From: Lachnospiraceae bacterium
GTDB lineage: Bacteria > Bacillota > Clostridia > Lachnospirales > Lachnospiraceae
Length of the DNA stretch: 18,725 nucleotides
Reading direction: 5' to 3'
Assembly (NCBI GenBank): GCA_003453515.1
Contig: DMLD01000023.1
Span: 1 to 18,725, forward strand
Made by a program: the position numbers and the translations under genes. Below, piece after piece: positions 7,531-16,188 of the stretch; the stretch's first letter is position 1; the number at the start of each line of letters is the position of its first letter. The notes under the pieces are model-generated. The model saw only the letters and a list, made by a program, of their open reading frames with translations. It was not told the origin of the DNA and did not search any database.

Positions 7531-8466
7531 ATGAGTAAGAGACTTGTTACAAGAAGCGACTTTGACGGACTGGTTTGCGCAATGCTTTTGAAGGAGATCG
7601 ACATAATCGACGAGATCACCTTTGTACATCCCAAGGATGTTCAGGATGGGAAGATCGATCTTTCAGAGAACGATATCACAACCAACCTTCCCTTTGATCC
7701 TCGCGTCGGACTTGCCTTTGATCACCACGAGAGTGAGCTTTCGCGAATCGATCAGCAGACTGCCAAGGACAAGTTTATCATAGATGGCGACGCAAAGTCT
7801 GCCGCCCGCGTTGTATATGATTACTACGGAGGTGCCAAGACCTTTACAAGAGTATCCGATGAGATCATGGTTGCCGTTGACAAGGGCGACAGCGCTGACT
7901 TCACGGTCGATGAGATACTCAACCCCAAGGATTGGGTCCTGCTCAACTTCCTTATGGACGCGCGTACCGGACTCGGCCGTTTCCATGAATTCAGGATCTC
8001 CAACTATCAGCTTATGATGGAGCTGATCGACTATTGCGTAGAGCACACCATCGAACAGGTTTTGGAGCTCCCGGATGTTAAGGAGAGAGTAGCTCTGTAC
8101 TTCGAGCAGCAGAAGCTTTTCAAGGAGCAGCTTGAGAGAGTTTCAACCATACATGACAGAGTAGTTGTGATCGACCTTCGCGAGGAAGAGACCATCTACA
8201 CAGGTAACCGCTTCATGATATACGCCATGTATCCGGAAGTGGAGATGAGCGTTCACGTAGCATGGGGCTTCAAAAAGCAGAACACCGCAGTCATGATAGG
8301 CAAGTCTATCGTCAACAAGGCATCCAAGGTAAATATCGGAGACCTGTGCTTAAGCTACGGCGGCGGTGGTCACGCTAATGCAGGGACCTGCCAGCTTCCC
8401 AATGACAAAGTAGACGCCGAGCTTCCTACCATCATCGAAAAGCTCAACGGCAACATTCCGGTGTGA
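7531..8466 (+). CDS. DHH family phosphoesterase (exopolyphosphatase-like)
   Basis: ATG at 7531 is chosen over the in-frame ATG at 7480, which is almost at the predicted transcription start; GGAGG lies 5 nt before 7531. The 311-residue product shows motif I as RSDFDGLVCA (8-17), the DHH motif in FDHHESE (63-69), an acidic AVDKGD (115-120), and a DHHA1-type GGGGHANAG (277-285). These metal-binding motifs mark the DHH/DHHA1 superfamily, which hydrolyses phosphoester or phosphoanhydride bonds in substrates such as nanoRNA, cyclic dinucleotides or polyphosphate. The DFDG form is typical of clostridial proteins annotated as exopolyphosphatase; the true substrate is not fixed by sequence. It is cytoplasmic, with no signal, and lies 6 nt before the next gene, so the two are likely co-translated. 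Confidence 0.85.
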   Translation: MSKRLVTRSDFDGLVCAMLLKEIDIIDEITFVHPKDVQDGKIDLSENDITTNLPFDPRVGLAFDHHESELSRIDQQTAKDKFIIDGDAKSAARVVYDYYGGAKTFTRVSDEIMVAVDKGDSADFTVDEILNPKDWVLLNFLMDARTGLGRFHEFRISNYQLMMELIDYCVEHTIEQVLELPDVKERVALYFEQQKLFKEQLERVSTIHDRVVVIDLREEETIYTGNRFMIYAMYPEVEMSVHVAWGFKKQNTAVMIGKSIVNKASKVNIGDLCLSYGGGGHANAGTCQLPNDKVDAELPTIIEKLNGNIPV

Positions 8467-8472
8467 GATACA

Positions 8473-9222
8473 GTGTTTAAAAAAAGTGATGTTTTCCCCA
8501 GAGCGGGACGTATTATTTATATGAAAAATGAGACCGGATACGGTCGTATCGAAGTGAAGGAGTGCATCGAAAACCACGAGCTGATAAGACTGCTTTTGGT
8601 CGATGATGTGCGCGAGTCCGCTGCCTATATGGAGGAGGGTCGTCACTTTGACCTCGTATTCAAATATACAAAGGATTTTACTACAGCCCTGACCCGCAGA
8701 CCGCAGATAAAGGATACTCTTCTGCTCGGCGGGGCAGGCTTTTCTTTTCCGAAATTCTATATAGACACATTTCCCGACAAGCATATAGATGTGGTCGAGT
8801 TCAATCCCGGGATGCTCACTCTCGCGATGAAATACTTCTATCTTGACGAGCTGTATGAGCTCCATGATCTGTATAATACAAACCGACTGGAGGTATTTAT
8901 CACGGATGCCAATGACTACATACGCACCACCGACCGCACCTACGATCTGATCATCAACGATGCATATGTATCGAACAGAATGGATGATGAACTCTTAAAG
9001 GACAAGCAGGTAAGAGAGATAAAAAAATGCTTAAGACCCGACGGGATATACATGATCAACCTGATAACCGCCGTACACGGTCCGGGTTCGATGCCGGGGC
9101 TTTTGGAATATGAGATCCTTAAAAATCATTTTAAAAATACCGATATGTTTCAATGTAAATCGGAGGCCGGTCCGCTTGAACGACAAAACATGATACTCAT
9201 TGGGACTGACGGGGCGTGGTAG
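8473..9222 (+). CDS. Spermidine synthase-like protein (SAM-methyltransferase fold)
   Basis: The 249-residue product begins at GTG 8473, 6 nt after the previous stop; the ribosome site is weak (GAG), so translational coupling is likely. ATG 8521 is an alternative but would cut the family's N-terminal GRIIY...YGRIEV strands. A Rossmann SAM-binding fold is indicated by LLLGGAGFSFP (83-93), the acidic VVEFNPGM (107-114), TDANDYI (144-150) and DLIINDAYVS (158-167). These match the SpeE/aminopropyltransferase-like family. The usual catalytic region is D-S-T-D-P-like, whereas here it is NDAYVS, so true spermidine synthesis is doubtful and a methyltransferase role is possible. No decarboxylase for polyamine supply is nearby. 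Its 3' end overlaps the convergent phosphoesterase gene by 26 nt. Confidence 0.75.
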   Translation: MFKKSDVFPRAGRIIYMKNETGYGRIEVKECIENHELIRLLLVDDVRESAAYMEEGRHFDLVFKYTKDFTTALTRRPQIKDTLLLGGAGFSFPKFYIDTFPDKHIDVVEFNPGMLTLAMKYFYLDELYELHDLYNTNRLEVFITDANDYIRTTDRTYDLIINDAYVSNRMDDELLKDKQVREIKKCLRPDGIYMINLITAVHGPGSMPGLLEYEILKNHFKNTDMFQCKSEAGPLERQNMILIGTDGAW

Positions 9223-9826
9223 GATAATCCCATACATACTTCTGATACGCATTTATCACGGTTATACCGTCCTTTTCAACTACTCGCGGCTGGTTATAGG
9301 CGTAGCTCATGTGCACATGTCCATGTGCAAAAACCGCAGGCTTGTATTTTTCAAGGAGATCATGAAAACAGCTGAATCCGCGATGAGGAAGATCCGTTCC
9401 GTCGTTTAATCCCGCCGCGGGTGAATGCGCCACAAATATATCAACGCCCTTTTTCCAGCGGATCTTGCCCATAAGCTTTTTGACTCTTTTGTTCATCTCC
9501 TTTTCGGTATACTGATGCTTGCCATCGCGGTACTTCATGGAGCCCCCGATACCGGCGATCCGTATCCCCTCGTGCACATAGACCCTGCCATCTATGGAAA
9601 TACAACCAGCCGGCGGTGTCTTGTCATAGCACTCATCGTGGTTGCCCGGCACGTAGAGAATATCTCCCTTAAAATAGGTGGCCAAAAAAGAGAGATACTG
9701 GGGCGGCAGATCTCCGCAGGAGATGATGAGATCTATGCCGTTAAGCTTCTCTTTTTCAAAAAAATCCCACAATCCCTTATCCGGCTCGTCCGCCAAAAAA
9801 AGGATCCTAACCGCTTTATCGGCCAC
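9197..9826 (-). CDS. Calcineurin-like metallophosphoesterase
   Basis: GTG at 9826 is the chosen start because AAAGGAGGG lies just upstream, inside the longer frame that opens with TTG at 9844. The 209-residue product has the metallophosphoesterase motif order: LADEPD (11-16), SCGDLPP (36-42), VPGNHDE (59-65), VAHSP (132-136) and HGHVH (168-172). Motif I normally reads D-x-H; here the histidine position is proline, as I recall for a clostridial subgroup. Substrate is unknown; it is cytoplasmic. It is the last of four same-strand genes, 64 nt after the ParB-BMP gene, and its final codons overlap the convergent gene ending at 9222. Confidence 0.85.
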   Translation of the reverse strand: MADKAVRILFLADEPDKGLWDFFEKEKLNGIDLIISCGDLPPQYLSFLATYFKGDILYVPGNHDECYDKTPPAGCISIDGRVYVHEGIRIAGIGGSMKYRDGKHQYTEKEMNKRVKKLMGKIRWKKGVDIFVAHSPAAGLNDGTDLPHRGFSCFHDLLEKYKPAVFAHGHVHMSYAYNQPRVVEKDGITVINAYQKYVWDYPTTPRQSQ

Positions 9827-9890
9827 CTGTATCCCTCCTTTCAATTTATCAACGTTCCTATGTCAAAAGTCTCCTCTGCCAGAGTCCTGC

Positions 9891-11819
9891 TTACGCCTCG
9901 CTTTCCTTGACTTTTGACACACCCTGAACCTCAACGATGCTCTTAGCATAGTCGGACAGCTCCTCCATAGTCGGTATAAAGCCGATCACATTTTCGGCGA
10001 GCCAGTCCATCGTGATTATCTGCTCACTTGTCAGCTTGTCCGTGACCTTCACATAATGCGTTCCGTCCTTGGTATATCGCATACCGGCAAACGGATCAAA
10101 CTCACCCTGACAAATTCCCTTTTTCAAAAGGTTGATAAGACGTACCGTGTCCGGCGGCAGCTTCTTTGAAAAGATGACGTCTATCATGCCCGATGACATA
10201 CCCCACCAGTCATTGAGCGTCTCATTTTTATCGCCGCCGACCTCCTGCTTCCAGGTTCCGGCGAGTATCTTTTGCACGGTTTTTTCGTAGTATACTCCCC
10301 AATCCCACACGGCCATGGCGAGGTTGTCCGGCACTTCCTCATTCGGATTGTAGAGCCCGAACTCCTGAGTGTTGGCTCCCGGCTTTATGAAATCCGCTCC
10401 CGAGATCAGCGACACATGCACATCCTTCAACAGCTCATCCTGCCTCTCGGAATTGAGATGTGACCACTTTACATAGACCTTTATATTTGGATTTACCATC
10501 TTGGCTCCCAGCGCAAAGGCGTTGATATTCGCTATACCGCCGTAGATGGGATATGCAGCAGTATAACCTATCTCATTTGTCGGCGAGAGCACTCCCGCAA
10601 GGGCTCCCATCAAAAACTTCGCCTCGTACAGTCTTCCGTAATAAGTCCTTATATATCTGGAGTTGGTATTCAGCGAGCAGTTTAAAAAATGCAGCTTCGG
10701 ATAGTCGAGCGCATACTTCATACTTGTTCCAACAAGCTGTGCCGACGTTGAAAAAATTATAGTATTTCCGTCCTCTATCGCCTTATCGAATATGCTCATC
10801 TGGTTGTCCTGAGAATCGGCGCCAAAGTAAGAATTCACAATGACCTTATCCCCGAGAGCCCCCTTCAAATGGTTCGCTCCGAGGTCGTGACCGTACGTCC
10901 AGCTCGAGGTCTCCACGGTCTTTGCGTGGATAAATGCGACCTTCACGGGTGAGCTTACAAGCGGAAGTATTTTCTTGACAAGATTTTGCTTTTTATCGGT
11001 GGTATCGCCATCCATTATTAGCTTAACTTCGGGCTTATTCGGATAGTAAACAAAATCATCCCATATCTTTACTATCTCCTTTTTGATCCCGTCTGCTGTT
11101 TTGTCCTTGATCTCATCATAGGGGTGATAATTCAAGTATACTAAAAATGCATCCCCCGGTGTGAGCGAAAGCTTGTCGCCGCCATTTTTCTCGAAGGCAG
11201 CCCTGAAATTTATATAGGAGGAATAAAACTGCTCTCTGACCTCATCGGTGAAGTCGTCCTCGTTCTCGACCCTGATGCTTTTTAGCAGCGCGGGAAAGCT
11301 ACCCGGCTGTGAAAAGTTGATGTAATTCACTCCGGTCTTTTCATAAAAATCCAAAAATTCATAATATATCCTGTTCTCATCCGAGTCATCGGGCTTCGGT
11401 ATGATCCTTGTTACCGTTCCCGGGACAGAGACCGCGTCACAGCTTTTGAGCACGGATACCCTTTTGTTACCCTCGAGCACGTAGAATCTGTTGAGAAATT
11501 CATACGCCTTTATTGGCTCGTGTATCCCCTCCTCCAGATGTGACTCATAGAGCTGACACCATTTATATGCAAACTCCGAATCACTCGGAAGCAGGGGCAT
11601 GAAGTTCGCCGCAAATGCGTTCGTCCTGCCCTCTGTTTTGGTTCCCATGATCTGATCGATCGGTATATCCACGAGTCCCAGTTCAACTTCCTTTGCCACA
11701 TCCACGTGGGTCAATATCTCATCCAAAACCCACAGATACGGCCACTCGCCGTGAAGTGTCTTCTTGCGATACTCCTTCATGGCAAGCTTATAAACGCGTT
11801 CATAAACCTGTATATCCAT
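9891..11819 (-). CDS. Cytoplasmic ParB-like / BMP (PnrA-type) nucleoside-binding fusion protein
   Basis: The 642-residue product starts at ATG 11819 with GGGAG 7 nt upstream. No signal peptide or lipobox is present (MDIQVYERVYKLAMKEYRKK). Residues about 50-140 look ParB-like: DIPIDQIMGT, then the ParB box LEGNKRVSVLK (115-125) resembling GERRxxAxK. Residues about 141-290 are an unassigned linker. From about 291 the chain follows the BMP/PnrA family of periplasmic or lipoprotein purine-nucleoside binders: VKVAFIHA, TYGHDLGANHLKGAL, KFLMGALAGVL, IGYTAAYP, ANINAFALGAKMVNPNIKVYVKW, ISGADFIKPG. BMP proteins normally need export and an ABC transporter; neither is seen. A cytoplasmic ligand sensor or regulator is inferred. 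It lies 74 nt after larC. Confidence 0.75.
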   Translation of the reverse strand: MDIQVYERVYKLAMKEYRKKTLHGEWPYLWVLDEILTHVDVAKEVELGLVDIPIDQIMGTKTEGRTNAFAANFMPLLPSDSEFAYKWCQLYESHLEEGIHEPIKAYEFLNRFYVLEGNKRVSVLKSCDAVSVPGTVTRIIPKPDDSDENRIYYEFLDFYEKTGVNYINFSQPGSFPALLKSIRVENEDDFTDEVREQFYSSYINFRAAFEKNGGDKLSLTPGDAFLVYLNYHPYDEIKDKTADGIKKEIVKIWDDFVYYPNKPEVKLIMDGDTTDKKQNLVKKILPLVSSPVKVAFIHAKTVETSSWTYGHDLGANHLKGALGDKVIVNSYFGADSQDNQMSIFDKAIEDGNTIIFSTSAQLVGTSMKYALDYPKLHFLNCSLNTNSRYIRTYYGRLYEAKFLMGALAGVLSPTNEIGYTAAYPIYGGIANINAFALGAKMVNPNIKVYVKWSHLNSERQDELLKDVHVSLISGADFIKPGANTQEFGLYNPNEEVPDNLAMAVWDWGVYYEKTVQKILAGTWKQEVGGDKNETLNDWWGMSSGMIDVIFSKKLPPDTVRLINLLKKGICQGEFDPFAGMRYTKDGTHYVKVTDKLTSEQIITMDWLAENVIGFIPTMEELSDYAKSIVEVQGVSKVKESEA

Positions 11820-11893
11820 TTTTTATCTCCCATCTTTATTATGTCTGCTAATAGATATCTCCACACGGTACAGATCCGGCAACATCTCCATTG

Positions 11894-13165
11894 TTATTCT
11901 CCAACTTGCAGTCCATATCTCGCCTGAATCTCCATGATCGGGATTCCGTTTTTATCAGCAAGCTCTCTGAGGCTCTCATACTCGGGATATCTCCGTGTAC
12001 TGCTATCCGGCAGTGTGACCTCCTTCATCTTCAGCCTGCCATACTTTGTTTCCACTGTGACCTCACGCCTTTTCAAAACGCTTCTGTCCATAAGCTGCTT
12101 TCTGATGCCTATGGTCGATGTTTCCATAAAAATGATCCGCTCCAGCTCATCTGTCTTGTCCAAGGTCGTTATGACTACAAGCTCTATTCCGGGTCTGTTT
12201 TTCTTCATGTATATGGGTGAAAAATGTACCTCTCTTGCTCCGGCCGCATAGAGCTTATCCATGACATGACCTATGACCTCGCCCGTGGAGTCGTCAATAT
12301 CCGTTTCAAGTTTTACGATCCTGCTCTCATCAGGAGCACTCTGTGTATTAAGGATCATGGCGCGCACCATGCTTGGCGGATCGTAATCTCTCTTTCCTCC
12401 GCCCACTCCTATTTTTTTGATAGAGTAGCTGCCCGGCAACTCATCATCCGTCCGTATCGCAGCAGCTATCGCAGCTCCGGTCGGGGTTATGTACTCGCCG
12501 CGCCAGGGCGTCTGTCTGATGACAAGCGAGTTGTCGGAAGTGATATTTGCAACCGCAGGCACAGGAACACTCAGTATCCCGTGCATCGTCCTTACCGTCC
12601 CGCTGCCCTCTCCGATCGGAGAGATCACGACCTTGTCTATACCGATCTCATCCACACAAACCGCGGCAGCAACTATGTCAACTATCGAATCTATGGCACC
12701 GACCTCATGAAAGTGGACCTTGTCCATACTCACACCGTGAGCCTTGGACTCGGCACTTCCCAGTATCTCAAATATTCTTTTTGCAAGCGCTCTTGCCCTC
12801 TCACTCATATCGGTCCTATCGAGGATATCATTGATCTCCTTCAGCCCACGGTGCACATGGTCGTGCGTGTGTCCATGAGTATGTCCGTCATGCTCGTGGT
12901 CGTGTCCGTGCTCATGTCCATACAGATAGTCCATGTCATGATCGTGATTCTCGTATTTCTCATCGAGCCTTACATCGAAATCACATACACTGACTCCGCC
13001 CTTTTCCTTGCGCGAGACCACCACATCAAAGCCATCAGCCGGCACCGAATCCAAGACCTGCCGAAGCTTATCCTCAGACACCCCAAGGTCTAGCATCGAG
13101 GCAACGAACATATCCCCGCTTATCCCGGTATTTGCCTCTATGTACAATATATCAGTTCCTGCCAT
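11894..13165 (-). CDS. larC: LarC, nickel-pincer cofactor nickel insertase
   Basis: The 423-residue product starts at ATG 13165 behind AGGAGG, 7 nt upstream. LarC inserts nickel into the pyridinium bis-thiocarboxylate mononucleotide to make the nickel-pincer cofactor of lactate racemase relatives, using CTP. Diagnostic features are NTGISGDMF near the N-terminus (12-20), a His-rich metal region at 74-105, KVHFHEVGAIDS, TPTGAAIAAA, VGGGKRD and ETDIDDSTGE. It is a single continuous frame; in Lactobacillus plantarum LarC is split into larC1/larC2 by frameshifting. LarB, LarE and LarA are not in the window, so partners must lie elsewhere. It starts 21 nt after the HD-GYP gene stop, so co-transcription is likely. 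Confidence 0.92.
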   Translation of the reverse strand: MAGTDILYIEANTGISGDMFVASMLDLGVSEDKLRQVLDSVPADGFDVVVSRKEKGGVSVCDFDVRLDEKYENHDHDMDYLYGHEHGHDHEHDGHTHGHTHDHVHRGLKEINDILDRTDMSERARALAKRIFEILGSAESKAHGVSMDKVHFHEVGAIDSIVDIVAAAVCVDEIGIDKVVISPIGEGSGTVRTMHGILSVPVPAVANITSDNSLVIRQTPWRGEYITPTGAAIAAAIRTDDELPGSYSIKKIGVGGGKRDYDPPSMVRAMILNTQSAPDESRIVKLETDIDDSTGEVIGHVMDKLYAAGAREVHFSPIYMKKNRPGIELVVITTLDKTDELERIIFMETSTIGIRKQLMDRSVLKRREVTVETKYGRLKMKEVTLPDSSTRRYPEYESLRELADKNGIPIMEIQARYGLQVGE

Positions 13166-13186
13166 CTTACCCCCTCCTATTCTGAT

Positions 13187-16156
13187 TTATCTGTCGCTTT
13201 CTTCCCGCCGCTTTGCCTCCTCGAGATTGACAAGCTCGCCCTCCTCGGCAAGCTGTAAAAATGCCTGCACATACTCCTTGTTCAGCTGAGTTCCCGCTAT
13301 ATTTTTCAGTTCCTCAAGAACCACCGACAGCGGAAGCTGCTTGCGGTACGGTCTCGTCGAATACATCGCGTCAAACGTATCCGCTACGGCTATGAGCTGT
13401 GCCACGGGCGGGATGGTCTCCCCCGTCAATCCGTCGGGATAGCCCTTGCCGTCGAACCTCTCGTGATGGTAGCCCGCGCCCAGCGCAAGATCGGGCTCAC
13501 TTCTTATCTCATCAAGTATATCCTTACCTCTTGCCGCATGAGACTTCATGATCTCATACTCCTCATCGGTAAGTCCCTCGGGCTTGTTGAGGATATCGTC
13601 AGGTATCGCGACCTTTCCTATATCGTGCAGCAGGGCGATATTTTTATACTTCCTGATCTCCTCCTCGTCAAAGCCGAGCTTCCTTGCGAGCCTCTCGGTA
13701 TACTCCGCCACCCTTCTCGAATGACCCTGCGTGTACTTGTCCTTCGCATCTATGAGCTTCGCAAAGGCGCTGATCGTCTGGTCAACAAAATCCTGTGTCT
13801 CTCTTGTTTTTCTCTCGGCGCTTGCCACCCTCTTGGCACCTACGATCCGCCCGATCACGATGACGATAGCTATAGCGACAAGACCCGCGATTATCCAAAA
13901 CCATACGCTCTCGTGCCATCTAAGCTCCTTTTCCACGGCTATCGTCATGGTATTTACCACCCTGGCAGTCACGGGATCCTCGACTGAAAGGCGAAAACGA
14001 TAGACGCCGCCCGAGAGATTCGTATAGGTCACAGGCTCCAGATCCCTCTTGTTGACAACGCCCTCCTCTTCGTCAAAGCCCTCGAGCTTGTATACTATCT
14101 TCGGATTTTTCAGAGAATACGTGATAGCGAAGCCGTGTATCACTATCCTCTGTGTGTTTCTTGGTATCTTGACATAGTTGTTTTCTACGTAATACCTCTC
14201 TCCGTCGACATCTAAATAAGGAACCCTCAGGATCACGTTTTGTGCATCATCGACCGTGTTATATATGTTGACACTCGCGATCCCGGTCGAACCTGCTATA
14301 TAGAGATTCCCCTCCTCATCGATATAGCTCCACGAGTTTGCGGTCGCCACACAGGGCAGACCCAAATCGGAGTTGTAAAACTGATACTCCTGCTTCCCGT
14401 TTGTCTCCAGCTTATCCCCGTCGACCACATATATACCGTTGCTCGCCAATACCCATATCGCACCGTCGTTGTCAAAGACAACATCGAAGTTGTTCGGGTA
14501 GGGAAAATTGTTGATCTTTTCGATCTTATTATCCTTCATCTTCGCGATCGAGTTGCTGGTGATCACCCAAAACAGATCTCTCTTTTTGTCATAGCGCATG
14601 CGAAGCACGACCTCCGACGGAAGCCCGTCATCCTCTCCAAGCCTGCTTACATTTTTATCCTTGAGAACATATATCCCATCGCCGTCGCTGCCCAGATATA
14701 CCTCCCCGTTCCTGCCCTCGCATATGGTCAGTATCTCCGGGTTGCTTAGCCCGTCCTCGGAGGTGTATTTTTCCGTTATCTCGCCGTCCTTTATAAAAAT
14801 GACCCCTCCGCTGTTGGCAACTGCGATACGCCCGTCCGAAAGCTGCACGGCGGATCTGACCCAGTTTGATATAAGCCCGTTTTTCTCGGTGTAGCTTTTT
14901 ATATCATTGTCTGCCGTATAGCACACAAGCCCCTTTTCGCCGTTGTATGTGCAGATCCACAGATCGCCCTTGTCGTCCTTTGTCAGGCATCTGATACGCA
15001 CACCCTTAAGCTCTTTCGTCAGAGTATTTTCCTTTTGTCTGAACTCGCGATCCAGTATAACAAGACCGTTGTCGGTACCCGCGTAGAGATCATCCCCTAT
15101 CTTACATGTTGTATTGACCACCATCGGATCAAGTCCTGCCAGCTTGGAAATGTCGGTAAACTGATCCTCCACGACCTTCATGACGCCCTGTCTGGATGAG
15201 ACAAACCATCTGTTGCCCTCATGGTCGGTGATCATATTGTCGACGGAATTGTTGAGCGGGATATTTTTCAGCTGACGAAATACATTGTTTCTGTCCAACC
15301 ACCCGGCTCCGTTGTCGGCGCAGATCCATGTCGCGCCCTCCTCTATCCTGATGCTGTTAATACCGGCAAGGTCGCCCGTCATATACTTTGTGGCTCCGCG
15401 AAAGCTCTCTGTCACATTGCCATACCAGACATAATTGTTGTCGCTTCCGACATAGGCGAAGTTTTCCCGCTTAGGGTCGGGACAGATGCTGCATGCGGAA
15501 TCGATGCCGCTATCGTCCGTTGAGATATAACCGGTGATTTTTTTATCCTCTATGATAAATACATCTCCGCCATATGTTACACCCAGTATCCTTCCGCTCT
15601 CATCGGAGCGCAGCTGCTTTATGTACTCGTTGTTTAACCGCGGCTCGTCTATGTATCGGACAGTCCCATCCGAGATGTACGCCACTCCCTTTGTCGTACC
15701 GAATACGATATCATGATCCCCGTCCTCGGCTATGGTTCTGATCGACAGGGATCTGAGCCCGTCCTTTTTATTGAAAAATCTAAAGCTGCCTTTTTCATAC
15801 CGGGCAAGTCCGCTGTCATTGGTCCCGATCCACAGCCTGTCCTCCGAATCCACAAATAGGCACACAACGCTTGCCACTCCCGTTGATGCATCGAAACGCT
15901 CAAAGGTATTTCCGTCGTGCCTGATAAGTCCCGAATAGCTGCCGATCCATATAAAGCCGTCATCTGTCTGTACTATATCGTTGGCTTCCGAAGTCGGGAG
16001 GCCGTTGGTATTGTCGTACATCACATAGGTTGTGTTGGCACCGCGATCGATCATGCTGTCTGTGATGGCTGCCAGGGAGGCAGAGCACGGCTGCAGAAGC
16101 GTCGCCAGTGCGACCGCTGCGATCCATGCTCTTATATGTCTAAACATTGCTGTCAT
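13187..16156 (-). CDS. Transmembrane beta-propeller/Y_Y_Y sensor with HD-GYP phosphodiesterase domain
   Basis: ATG at 16156 is chosen over 16177 because GAGGAG lies 8 nt before it. The 989-residue product has an N-terminal signal/anchor (about 1-30), a long extracytoplasmic propeller of Reg_prop-type repeats (about 40-635; recurring GLP/DGL, DDGFIWIGS, EDRLWIGT, GDLWICT, GEVYLGS), a Y_Y_Y-like beta-sandwich (about 663-743), a transmembrane helix (about 750-773), and a cytoplasmic HD-GYP domain with LLHDIGK (HD at 844-845), HHERFDGKGYP (897-907) and DTFDAM. HD-GYP proteins hydrolyse cyclic di-GMP to pGpG or GMP. All visible metal and GYP residues are intact. The layout copies Bacteroides-style hybrid sensors but with a phosphodiesterase in place of a histidine kinase. 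It heads a four-gene run. Confidence 0.9.
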   Translation of the reverse strand: MTAMFRHIRAWIAAVALATLLQPCSASLAAITDSMIDRGANTTYVMYDNTNGLPTSEANDIVQTDDGFIWIGSYSGLIRHDGNTFERFDASTGVASVVCLFVDSEDRLWIGTNDSGLARYEKGSFRFFNKKDGLRSLSIRTIAEDGDHDIVFGTTKGVAYISDGTVRYIDEPRLNNEYIKQLRSDESGRILGVTYGGDVFIIEDKKITGYISTDDSGIDSACSICPDPKRENFAYVGSDNNYVWYGNVTESFRGATKYMTGDLAGINSIRIEEGATWICADNGAGWLDRNNVFRQLKNIPLNNSVDNMITDHEGNRWFVSSRQGVMKVVEDQFTDISKLAGLDPMVVNTTCKIGDDLYAGTDNGLVILDREFRQKENTLTKELKGVRIRCLTKDDKGDLWICTYNGEKGLVCYTADNDIKSYTEKNGLISNWVRSAVQLSDGRIAVANSGGVIFIKDGEITEKYTSEDGLSNPEILTICEGRNGEVYLGSDGDGIYVLKDKNVSRLGEDDGLPSEVVLRMRYDKKRDLFWVITSNSIAKMKDNKIEKINNFPYPNNFDVVFDNDGAIWVLASNGIYVVDGDKLETNGKQEYQFYNSDLGLPCVATANSWSYIDEEGNLYIAGSTGIASVNIYNTVDDAQNVILRVPYLDVDGERYYVENNYVKIPRNTQRIVIHGFAITYSLKNPKIVYKLEGFDEEEGVVNKRDLEPVTYTNLSGGVYRFRLSVEDPVTARVVNTMTIAVEKELRWHESVWFWIIAGLVAIAIVIVIGRIVGAKRVASAERKTRETQDFVDQTISAFAKLIDAKDKYTQGHSRRVAEYTERLARKLGFDEEEIRKYKNIALLHDIGKVAIPDDILNKPEGLTDEEYEIMKSHAARGKDILDEIRSEPDLALGAGYHHERFDGKGYPDGLTGETIPPVAQLIAVADTFDAMYSTRPYRKQLPLSVVLEELKNIAGTQLNKEYVQAFLQLAEEGELVNLEEAKRREESDR

Positions 16157-16188
16157 CTTCACATCTCCTCTTTTCATACGACGTCAGG

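Noticed and set aside
12860..12945. Repetitive plus-strand tract as a possible CRISPR or DNA repeat
   Set aside because: It encodes the His-rich region of LarC; periodicity comes from alternating His codons, with no spacer-repeat structure.
12224..13093. Plus-strand 289-codon open frame opposite larC
   Set aside because: Composition is rich in His, Arg, Ser and Tyr, it has no ribosome site, and the opposite strand is a convincing LarC; it is a shadow frame.
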